64,000 nt of DNA from Rugosibacter sp. (GTDB lineage Bacteria > Pseudomonadota > Gammaproteobacteria > Burkholderiales > Rhodocyclaceae), in contig SCUZ01000056.1 in the NCBI GenBank assembly GCA_004322535.1, forward strand, positions 33,284 through 97,283, in the 5' to 3' direction. Positions 32,860 through 41,700 of this stretch are shown one piece after another. Position numbers and translations under genes: made by a program. The number at the start of each line of letters is the position of its first letter. Within the stretch, counting starts at the first letter, position 1. The notes beneath the pieces are model-generated. The model saw only the letters and a program-made list of their open reading frames with translations, made no database searches and was not told where the DNA came from.

Positions 32860-33038
32860 GCACCAGCATCACCCGCCGCCCAGGTACCGACGTTCGCACC
32901 CCAGCAGAGAAGCACGAGGATGCTCTGTTAGCGAGGTTCAAGCAGATCAGCCCGTGCGCCAGAATGAAGCTACTGCGCAAGCTGAAGGCGATTGTTGATG
33001 AGGACAAGCGCCGTCTGCTTAATGTGCTGAGAAAGTAA
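32856..33038 (+). CDS. Small hypothetical protein (60 aa)
   Basis: ATGA overlap with upstream ORF; followed by a terminator. Confidence 0.5.
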   Translation: MSTSITRRPGTDVRTPAEKHEDALLARFKQISPCARMKLLRKLKAIVDEDKRRLLNVLRK

Positions 33039-33045
33039 GACACCA

Positions 33046-33068
33046 CCCCGGATTCGTCCGGGGTTTTT
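33046..33068 (+). terminator. Rho-independent terminator of the small-gene cluster
   Basis: CCCCGGA-TTCG-TCCGGGG followed by TTTTT. Confidence 0.85.
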
Positions 33069-33216
33069 CTTTCTGCCTCAACCTTGGCATGTTTCAACAT
33101 CAAAAAACTTGGTATCTTTGGTAAAAAAACCAGGACATTTATGGACACTCTTAAACAACTTAACACAGCGCTAATTCATTACAATCCTGCACCGTGCGGT
33201 GTCGCCTTGGTTTAAG

Positions 33217-34026
33217 TTATGTCGTTTCTGCTTCTGGCATTTGCCACACCCAGCCGCCCGAGAATCCCGACTTGGTTTTGATCACGCCCAGCTTTTCTGC
33301 GGCTCGCTGCATTGTGCGCTCACCAATGCCGATACCTTCGGAAGCGGAACGGATCACGGCGGCATCGCGTGGGCCATCTTTCAACAGGCCAGCCAGCAAA
33401 GCCACGGCTCTGCCGGTGAGTGATTCTTCCTCGACATCTAGGCTGACAACGGCATCCAGCTCTGGCCATAGCTCCGCCCCGGTTCGCTCGTCGTAGCTGC
33501 CATGGGGTGGCTTGAATGCCAAACACCGGCGCGGCCACGAAACATCAGGGCGGTAATCGGTTGGCGCGTTTTCGATCTCACCAGCAAGTGCAGCCAGACA
33601 AGTTTGCTCAGCGGACATTCTTCCGCACTGTGCACATGGCCGGGGTGGTTCCAGCGTTACCACGTTGGCGTGACGCAAGGCGATGGTGTCGTGGGTACTA
33701 GGTGAAATAGCCTGCCTGATCGAGACGCGCGGCTTCTCTGCCTGGTCGTTGATCTCGACGGTGCCGCCAACAATGCAGCTGATACGCTCAGCCAGCGCCA
33801 AGGGGTTGCGGTACAGAACAGGCACTTCGCCAAAGCTGCTAATGCGCGCGTAGCAGAGCGCCGTTCTGGGGAATACACGAAGTAGCGCTTCTGGGTTGCG
33901 TTGATCTGCCATGAAGTCACGGTGCTCGTTGATCACCTCGGGGCAAAGCAGCACCGCGAGGTCGTGGTTGATGGGTGCCCAACCGGTGGTACCTAGCTGG
34001 CGGTGGATGAATTCTTTTGCGTTCAT
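33217..34026 (-). CDS. Hypothetical phage/plasmid protein with C-terminal wHTH (replication-protein-tail-like)
   Basis: MNAKEFIHRQLGTTGWAPIN..; C-terminal GPRDAAVIRSASEGIGIGERTMQRAAEKLGVIKTKSGFSGGWVWQMP. Confidence 0.65.
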   Translation of the reverse strand: MNAKEFIHRQLGTTGWAPINHDLAVLLCPEVINEHRDFMADQRNPEALLRVFPRTALCYARISSFGEVPVLYRNPLALAERISCIVGGTVEINDQAEKPRVSIRQAISPSTHDTIALRHANVVTLEPPRPCAQCGRMSAEQTCLAALAGEIENAPTDYRPDVSWPRRCLAFKPPHGSYDERTGAELWPELDAVVSLDVEEESLTGRAVALLAGLLKDGPRDAAVIRSASEGIGIGERTMQRAAEKLGVIKTKSGFSGGWVWQMPEAETT

Positions 34027-34113
34027 GGCCTTTTCTCCCTTCGGTTGCGTAAAATTTTCTTGACTGATTTCGATAGATTCCCGCTTAACCGAACAGTAGT
34101 TCAGGAAAGCAAA

Positions 34114-34230
34114 AAGCCACAATCTGCTCAAGCCTTCCCGATGTACGCGCATCGTTTCCGTGTGGAAGAAAGCTTGATGAGACTGTGGCTTCATCGCCGC
34201 TGCGCGTACATTGGCAAGCACACTTTGCCA
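34114..34230. promoter_or_regulatory. Dense hairpin region with alternative pairings (structured RNA or regulatory candidate)
   Basis: 20-nt arms 34114-34133 / 34172-34191 (17/20 complementary), 11-nt perfect alternative pairing 34141-34151 / 34201-34211, hairpin 34212-34230. Confidence 0.5.
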
Positions 34231-34553
34231 CACATGGCGCGAGCCTCGAACATGAAAAAAGCAAATTATTTTCAGTTTGCAATATCCGCGTTGCAAATCG
34301 CTTTGTTGAAACTTGAGCAAATAGTGTGGTTTTGTGCTGGTTGCTGCGCGACGCCCAGGCCGCCGGCTGGCAAATGCGGGGGCATGTGCGGTATCGGGTG
34401 AATGGGAAGGCGAGAAAAAAAGCGAAATAGCCTTTCTTGCGTAATCAGCTACTTGTAATTTTTGTCATCAAATACTTTATTTCCATCATCAGATAGTCTA
34501 TATTTGTGGTCGACTTCTTTATTTCTGTTCTCGATTTAAGAACTGAGGCCACC

Positions 34554-35681
34554 ATGGACCACCTGCCAGAAGTGCTCAAGATTCTTGAAGGCGCTCTTAA
34601 ATCCAACGCCCAGATGGCCGTCAACTATGCCAACTTACTCGCTGAAAAGCTGGATCGGGAAGGCAGCGGCCAACATGCCAAGCTGGTACGCGACAAGCTA
34701 TCCAGAGCCCCCAAACAGTTGTTTTCCACGGCCGGCGTATTGAACCCACTGCCTGTCGACTCAGAAAGCCGCTTTCCCCTTGCTGACGAAACACGTCCTG
34801 TAGTCGATGAGGGACGCATTCTCATGAATGCCCAGACAACCGCGCTAGTCAATGAATTTGTTGCCTGTGTTCACAAGGCTGACGATCTGATTGCCGCCGG
34901 TGTCGGGTTTTCCCCGAGCATTCTCCTTTACGGCCCCCCAGGCTGCGGCAAGACTGTATTGGCAAATCAGATTGCGGCAAAACTCGCCCTTCCCCTGCTG
35001 ACGGCACGCTGCGATACTTTGGTCTCTTCATTTCTAGGCGCGACATCGAAGAACATCCGCACCCTGTTTGAACATGCAGCGGGTCGGCCCTGCGTGCTGT
35101 TTCTGGATGAGTTTGACGCACTCGCCAAGGCGCGCGACGACAAGCAGGAACTGGGCGAACTCAAACGTGTGGTTGTCAGCCTGCTGCAAAACATTGACGC
35201 GCAATCGCATAACACGGTCGTCTTGGCCGCCACCAACCACCCGCAATTGCTCGACCCGGCTGTTTGGCGACGGTTTGCGTACCGAATTGAAATTGGGCTA
35301 CCCGACAATGAGCAAATCAGTGCGCTACTAAACTCGCGTCTTGGCAACTATGCTACCGCGAAGGAAAGCGAAACCGTGGTTCCGTTGTGTTCAGGTTTGT
35401 CGGGCGCATTGATCGAGCAGGCAGCGCATGACTCAGTTCGCGCCGCCGTACTGGCGAATCGCAAGGCCATTGATGTGGCCGATCTGGCTCGTCGCCTTGT
35501 CCGCGCCCAGGATGGCGGTCGTCCGCTGAATCTTGAGGACGAAATGAGGCTCTTGAGAAGCCGGGCGCCGAACCTCTTCGACTATCGGACCCTACACAGC
35601 TTGTTTGGGGTCTCCATGCGCCGTATCACGCAAGTATTCAAGGAGCAAAAGGAAGATGCCCACGAACGCGCAGCAGCATAA
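34554..35681 (+). CDS. ietA: AAA+ ATPase, IetA-like (ietAS system)
   Basis: LLYGPPGCGKTVLANQIA Walker A, CVLFLDEFDALAKARDD Walker B, followed by an overlapping subtilase. Confidence 0.82.
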   Translation: MDHLPEVLKILEGALKSNAQMAVNYANLLAEKLDREGSGQHAKLVRDKLSRAPKQLFSTAGVLNPLPVDSESRFPLADETRPVVDEGRILMNAQTTALVNEFVACVHKADDLIAAGVGFSPSILLYGPPGCGKTVLANQIAAKLALPLLTARCDTLVSSFLGATSKNIRTLFEHAAGRPCVLFLDEFDALAKARDDKQELGELKRVVVSLLQNIDAQSHNTVVLAATNHPQLLDPAVWRRFAYRIEIGLPDNEQISALLNSRLGNYATAKESETVVPLCSGLSGALIEQAAHDSVRAAVLANRKAIDVADLARRLVRAQDGGRPLNLEDEMRLLRSRAPNLFDYRTLHSLFGVSMRRITQVFKEQKEDAHERAAA

Positions 35682-37950
35682 TCCAATCCTGCGGGTTGCC
35701 CAGAGCGACCAAGATTATCGCCAGCCCGAAGGCGGCGGCGGTGGTGGCGCAAAGGAAATCGTCGAAGTCACCCAGGCACTGCGCGACAACCTGCACGGAA
35801 AATTGCTGACTGCACGCAGCACCCTAAGTGCTGGCTTGCAGCAGTGGCCGAACCTCCCCGGCGTTGCCAAACTGGTATTGCGTGAGCAGGCATTAGCCAA
35901 GTCGCACCGCCCGCTGCATTTACTGAGCCGCGCCGAAATCCCCATGATCGGCGCAGCGGGGTTGGGGCAGCTATTGTTGTCGGTAACCACGCGCACGTTG
36001 ACGCTACTTGACGAACAAATCACCACGGCCAACACCAAGGCTGCGCGCGCCAACATTTCCACCATCGACGACGTGCTGCCCTATGGCATTCACGACCGGC
36101 TTGGTGGCGAATCTGGCTGGGGTATTCGGGATCTGTCTGAATGGCTCCAGGCAGGCCGCACGCTCAAGGCCGAATTGTTCCGGCATGGCGCGGATGAAAT
36201 TGATTCCGCCCTTGAACAACAGTTTGCAGCGTGGGCCGCTGAGTTAGGCGCCAGCCTGACCCGGCTCGATTATCTGACGCCGCAGAAACTCTACTCAGTG
36301 ACCACCACCCACCACGATTTGCTTGAGAAATTGTTGCAATTCCCCGGCCTGCGTACCTTGGCTCCCATGCCGATCTATGTCGCGGAAGACATTGGCAGTC
36401 AGGCCGTGGAAATTGGTAATGCCGACCCGAATACTGCTCCTGCTCCCGACAGCCAAACCAACTACCCCCTGGTGGGCATCATAGATACCGGCATCGACCC
36501 GAAGCACCCCATGCTTTCGGCGTGGGTAGCGGCGCGGGAAAGTTACATCATGCCGCCCGAAACCGACTTTGTGCATGGCACCTTTGTCGGCGGACTACTG
36601 GCCGCAGCCCGCTCGCTCAATTTCGGCGATGCTGCATTTCCTGACCTTCGTGCCAAGATTCTTGATGTCTGTGCGCTAGAAATCACCGGCGCATTGGAAA
36701 CCGACCTGCACGCACGCATTCTCGAAGTCGTCCGCCGCCATCTCGACGTCAAAGTCTGGAACCTCTCACTCGGCGGGCGGGTGCCAGGGCCAACCGACCG
36801 CTTCAGCGATTTTGCGCAAATGCTCGATGCGCTATCCGACGAAACCGGCTGTCTCTTCGTGATTGCCGCCGGCAACTATGTCACCAAGCCTTTCCGCACC
36901 ATACCACCCCAACCTCACATCGGCGATGATGATCGCATCAGCATCCCAGCAGAATCGGTGCGTGGGCTGTCTGTAGGTTCGCTGGCGCATCTGGATGTCG
37001 CACACTCCGCCGTCAAGCGCGGGCAGCCATCGCCGTTTTCTCGGCGTGGCCCCGGCCCAGTATCCATCCCCAAGCCGGAAGTCGTCCACCTCGGCGGCAA
37101 TTGCTCCCTTATCGGCGACCCAACCTATACCGCCCTGCGCTCGCTGCTACCAAACGGAAAACTGGGCGAAGACATTGGCACCAGCTTTGCCGCACCCTTG
37201 GTGGCCTTGCTGGCGGCTCACACCTGGAATTCGGTGGAAAGCGCTGGTGGTATCGCCTATCCCGAACTGGTCAAGGCCCTGCTCATTCATAGCGCCGTTC
37301 TGCGCAGCCCGGAACGTGGCGGCGACGCGCTGCATTATTACGGCTTTGGCCAACCCGGCGACGAAGCTGAAGCGCTGTACTGCGACCCGCACACATTCAC
37401 CCTGATGTTCGAGGCCGATGTGCGCGACGGTATGGAATTCGAGAAATTCCCGTATCCTATTCCGGCCTGCCTGCGCACTGATGATGGGCGATTCCGGGGC
37501 GAAATACTGATCACGATGTGCTACTCGCCGCCCTTGAACGGTCAACACGGCGTCGAATACTGTCGCGCCAACGTTGATCTGTCTTTCGGCAGCTATGACC
37601 TCTGGCCAGATGGCAAGCGTCACCAGCGCGGTGTCGTACCTCTGGAGCCGGGCGACAAGAACCAGCTTTATGAGGCCAAGCAGATTGAGCACGGCTTCAA
37701 ATGGTCGCCGACCAAGGTCTACCGAGCGCGCTTTCCGAAAGGGATCGCCGCAAAGGACTGGCGTTTGAAGCTCGACGTGTTGCGCCGTGCCGGTGAAGGA
37801 GTGCCCGACCAACCACAACGGGTGGTTGCACTTGTCACCCTGCGCGGACTGGACAGTGACCAGCCGGTCTATGCCGACGGCGTGCGCGCCATCAATACCG
37901 TCGGCTGGTCAGTGCGGGCCATGTCGCAAGCGATTCAGGTCTCTACCTGA
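35656..37950 (+). CDS. ietS: S8 subtilisin-like serine protease, IetS-like (ietAS system)
   Basis: Catalytic Asp (GIIDTGIDPKHP), His (HGTFVGGLLAA), Ser (GTSFAAPLVALLAAH); overlaps ietA by 26 bp. Confidence 0.85.
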   Translation: MPTNAQQHNPILRVAQSDQDYRQPEGGGGGGAKEIVEVTQALRDNLHGKLLTARSTLSAGLQQWPNLPGVAKLVLREQALAKSHRPLHLLSRAEIPMIGAAGLGQLLLSVTTRTLTLLDEQITTANTKAARANISTIDDVLPYGIHDRLGGESGWGIRDLSEWLQAGRTLKAELFRHGADEIDSALEQQFAAWAAELGASLTRLDYLTPQKLYSVTTTHHDLLEKLLQFPGLRTLAPMPIYVAEDIGSQAVEIGNADPNTAPAPDSQTNYPLVGIIDTGIDPKHPMLSAWVAARESYIMPPETDFVHGTFVGGLLAAARSLNFGDAAFPDLRAKILDVCALEITGALETDLHARILEVVRRHLDVKVWNLSLGGRVPGPTDRFSDFAQMLDALSDETGCLFVIAAGNYVTKPFRTIPPQPHIGDDDRISIPAESVRGLSVGSLAHLDVAHSAVKRGQPSPFSRRGPGPVSIPKPEVVHLGGNCSLIGDPTYTALRSLLPNGKLGEDIGTSFAAPLVALLAAHTWNSVESAGGIAYPELVKALLIHSAVLRSPERGGDALHYYGFGQPGDEAEALYCDPHTFTLMFEADVRDGMEFEKFPYPIPACLRTDDGRFRGEILITMCYSPPLNGQHGVEYCRANVDLSFGSYDLWPDGKRHQRGVVPLEPGDKNQLYEAKQIEHGFKWSPTKVYRARFPKGIAAKDWRLKLDVLRRAGEGVPDQPQRVVALVTLRGLDSDQPVYADGVRAINTVGWSVRAMSQAIQVST

Positions 37951-37965
37951 CCCAATGCAACCGTA

Positions 37966-38180
37966 GTCATGCGGCCACCGATGGGGCAAAACAGCGCGCC
38001 AGCAGCGCGTCAAAAGCGGCCTGGGCTTTGGCGGTGGCGGCGGATTGTTGTGATTGGATGCTGATAACATCGCTGCAACGCAGTTCAAAGGTCTCTTGCA
38101 AGGCTAACGGTGGCAAGTGAATCGGCAGGTTTCGCAAGATTTCGAGGTTAATGTTTTTCTGCGCGGCCTGCGGTGCATTT
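37966..38180 (-). pseudogene. Type I restriction-modification specificity subunit (HsdS), C-terminal remnant
   Basis: Reverse translation AAQKNINLEILRNLPIHLPPLALQETFELRCSDVISIQSQQSAATAKAQAAFDALLARCFAPSVAA*; no upstream portion. Confidence 0.75.
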
Positions 38181-38210
38181 GCTTCGAGGGTGGGTGTGGT
38201 TTTGTGATGG

Positions 38211-38574
38211 TTTTGGCACTAGTGCCAAAAAAACATTGCAATTATTCAACCGCTTGGGAAAGGTGGTTTTCGCACTCAAATCAGGTATTTCATCGATTTC
38301 GCGGGGGTTTTGGCACCGAATCTTCCGCAAACACTGATGGATACTAACGGTGACAAATCGCGCGCGAAACGGTGACAAAACGCCCACCTACTCACAAATA
38401 GGTAACGTTACCGGTTTGCTCTCTTGTCCATCACATGGACATTGCCGGACATGTTGCTTTATGTTGCTGTTGACGAGCAGTTTTGCCCCCTGACTGCCTG
38501 ATTTGAGCAAAGGTGCAACGTTGCACCTTGATCTGATTTCCGACAACCTGCGCTTTTGTCCAATTCGGACAAAA
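38211..38574. repeat. Cluster of five palindromes and two iteron-like direct repeats
   Basis: TTTTGGCACTAGTGCCAAAA 38211-38230; AACGGTGACAAA at 38346 and 38368; GGTAACGTTACC 38401-38412; GTCCAT-cac-ATGGAC 38426-38440; AAGGTGCAACGTTGCACCTT 38510-38529; TTTTGTCC-aattc-GGACAAAA 38554-38574. Confidence 0.85.
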
Positions 38575-38748
38575 TGTGGGCATCTGTAGTCATTCGATGC
38601 CCTCGGTCGTGATCTTGAGGTTGTCGAATACTTCTGCTGTCCTTTGGCTAAGTATTAGCTTAACTCTAGCATCTTTTAGCATCCTCGCCCCGGTTACGCC
38701 CGCCGTCTTGGCGCTGAAACCCGCTGCTATACTGGCTTGGCGAAGACG

Positions 38749-41700
38749 CTAGGGCTGTAATTTCTGCGCCGCCTTCGATTCAGTCACGGCGGCCTTGAGC
38801 AGGGCATTACGTTCCATGGTCAATTGATCCAGCTTCTGGCGCTTCTCGGTCGGGTTCAGTGCGTCATTGCGCTTGACTGCCTGCATCTCGTTGTTGATCG
38901 AACCGAGGTTCTTCGCAGCCCTTTCCAGGGGCTTCGCTTCTCCGGCCAGCGGTGACTGTTCCTTGCTGTCTGCAAATTCACGCAAGCCAAGATCATCCAG
39001 CTCGCGGAGAGTTCCACGCAGACGCTTGGATTCTTGCAGCAGGCTGTAGAACTCGGTTTCGTACTTGGTATGCTTGGGTGGCTCATTGGCATAAAATCGG
39101 CGCACCACGGGCAATTCATCGGTGCGCTTTTCTGGCAGCTTATTGCCAAACAAGGCTTGGTCAGTCAGCATCAATCCATACATGGCATAGGTGTTGAAAT
39201 AGCCGCGTAGCAAGGCTTCGGCACGAGATGGATTGACTTGTAGCGCCTCGGGTAGGTCACGGGTAGCCATGCCCACCGCCTTCATGGTCTCGCTAGTGCC
39301 CGGCTTCGATCTGAGGAAGGGCTGTACGTTCTCCATGCCCGGTGTTTCAATCGGCGCCTTGGTGAAGCTGTTGCGGTTCATCGCCTGCTCGGCCAATGGG
39401 GCGAGTATCTGCGGCATGAGGTTCACATTGAACGTCGCGCCCAGGATGCGCGCGAAGTCCTTGCCCAGGCCAGTCGGATCGGCGGCCATGATCTTCTCGA
39501 CTGAACGCTCAGCACCAGAGGCCAGCGCGCCAATTTCCCATATCTTCGGGTAGCGGAAGTGATTCTCACCGACAAAGAAATGCCAATTCGCGTCACGATC
39601 CCAATCCGGCAGGTCGGCATAGCGCGGATCGTTTTGGTTGAGCAGGTACAGCCCGGCGCTCAGCAGGGCGATGGTGCCCGCCTTGGCCGCAATCGCCCCT
39701 TTGTTCGGATCGTGGGCGAGGCCGCGATACAAGCGATCCCATGACACCAGCGCAGGCTTGAGGAACATAACAGTGTCATACATAAAGCCCAGCGCCTTGG
39801 AGTCTCCCCGCATGGCAAAGTCCGTGCTCACCTCGCGCCCCTGATAGGCCGCATGCCGGGGGTTTTCGCCACGCTCGATGGCTTTCTTGTACTCACCCAG
39901 TCGGGTGCTCATCTCGAAGGCGTCACCCAGCGTTTCGACAAAGTGCAGCATCTTGGACGGCGCATCCAGCACGGTGCGGTAATCGATACCCTGGCGACCG
40001 TAGAATTTTTCCAATTTGGTGCGCAGGGCTGCTTCGTCCAGATAAATTGAACTCAGGCCACCACCGTTGGCGATGTAGTCCTTGTAAATCGGATCGTTCG
40101 TCATCCGTAGTCGCATGCCTTGCAGACTGTCGATAATCGGCTTGAAGCCTGAACGCGACATGACGGAACCCATGAGGGTATCTCTGGCGATATTAGCCAT
40201 CCAGAAGTCCGGCGTCATGGTTATCGTCGCCTGACCGATGCGCTTGGGCAGTCCGAGCCAGCGCACGACCTCGGATTGCACCGGCCGATCAATAGCAGAA
40301 AGTGCGCGATAAAGAATTGGATCGCCCACTTCAAACCAGACTGGCTTGCCCTGCTGTAATACCGCCACCACGTTCTTGCCCGCCGGTGGCTGACCTTTGA
40401 TGAGGAAGTCGAAGAACGCGGGCGCATCACCGTCAAGGGCAATGCCGTAGCGCTTGAGCATGGCATCCAGTACCTGATCACCGCTGATTTTCACCGGGCG
40501 CGAATCGGTATCAATCTTGACCATGAACTTGCCGCCGCCTTCGCGCTGCGACAGCTTGGCAATCTTCAGCCGCGCCTCGTTCTTGACTGACTTGTCGAGC
40601 AGCATTGCCGCATTGCCGACCATGTTGCCGAGCACGTCCTTGATGTTGGTCGTTCCACCCGTCAGCGCCTGGATTCCCTGCCATTCACCGGGCTTGCCCT
40701 TGAGGCCGCCGGGCTGCTCCACACGATGGAAGGGCAGATATTGCGTGCGCTGCCACAAGCGCCGTGATTCCGGGTTGATAACATTCTGCGCTTCGGCAAA
40801 ATCGAGGATGCCCCGGTTCCATGTCTGGTAATCCTGGAATGCCTTTTCCCGCTCAGGGGTTCTCAGCCGGAGCATGGCGTCAATTTCGCCGCTGGTGAAC
40901 AGATGCTCTCTGCCTTGGCCATGCAGCTCACGGGAAGAGCGGCCAACGAAGTACAGCAACGCATCGTCAAGGCTTTTCGCCACCGGCTTGAGGATCTCTT
41001 CCAGCCCCTGGCCTTTCCATGAAAACGAGCCGTCGCGGTTCTTGACTGGGTAGCCGAAACGCACCGCGCCATCCGCAATCGAAGCCGAGGCACGTGAGAG
41101 CCGGGCAGACTCATAGGGGCCGTTCGGGTTGATCTTACCGGTAAGCGAACGCTCCATCTGCATGATGCCATGCAGGTCATCCACGGTACTTTGGCGGAAC
41201 TTGTCCCAGAAGCGGTCGAAGTATTCCGCGAGTGGCTTGTCAGTGCCGATCTTCGAGCGCGCCCTATTTAATGAGTCCTGGCCAAACCATCCGGTCATTT
41301 GTTTCTGCGCCTTGCGCAGTGCCGGACCGTATTGGTGTTTATCTGCAAAATCATTCAGCCATGAATAAACCCTTGGCGCACGTGCTTCGAGCGTTTCCGG
41401 TTGCGTAAGGAAGAGCCTGACGCCTTCGGCAAATCCTTCCGGTACGGACTGCTGATCGTAGCTCACCGACTTCAATTCTTCACGCAGGGCTTTATCACTT
41501 CGCCAAGCGCTGGAGATTTCCTTTACCCGATGATCAATCAGGTGCGCAATCTCATGCGCGGCCACTTCGATGTCTGAGGCATTCTTAATGCGCACTTCAT
41601 TCACCCCTGGGCGAAAGAAACCGAGCCGCTTCTTGCCTTTGACTCGACCTTCGTAAATGGTCGTGTCCATCGCTTTGGCTAGATCGCTGACAATCTGCTC

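Noticed and set aside
38117-38347. Plus-strand 76-aa ORF
   Set aside because: Overlaps the hsdS remnant and a palindrome; no family signal
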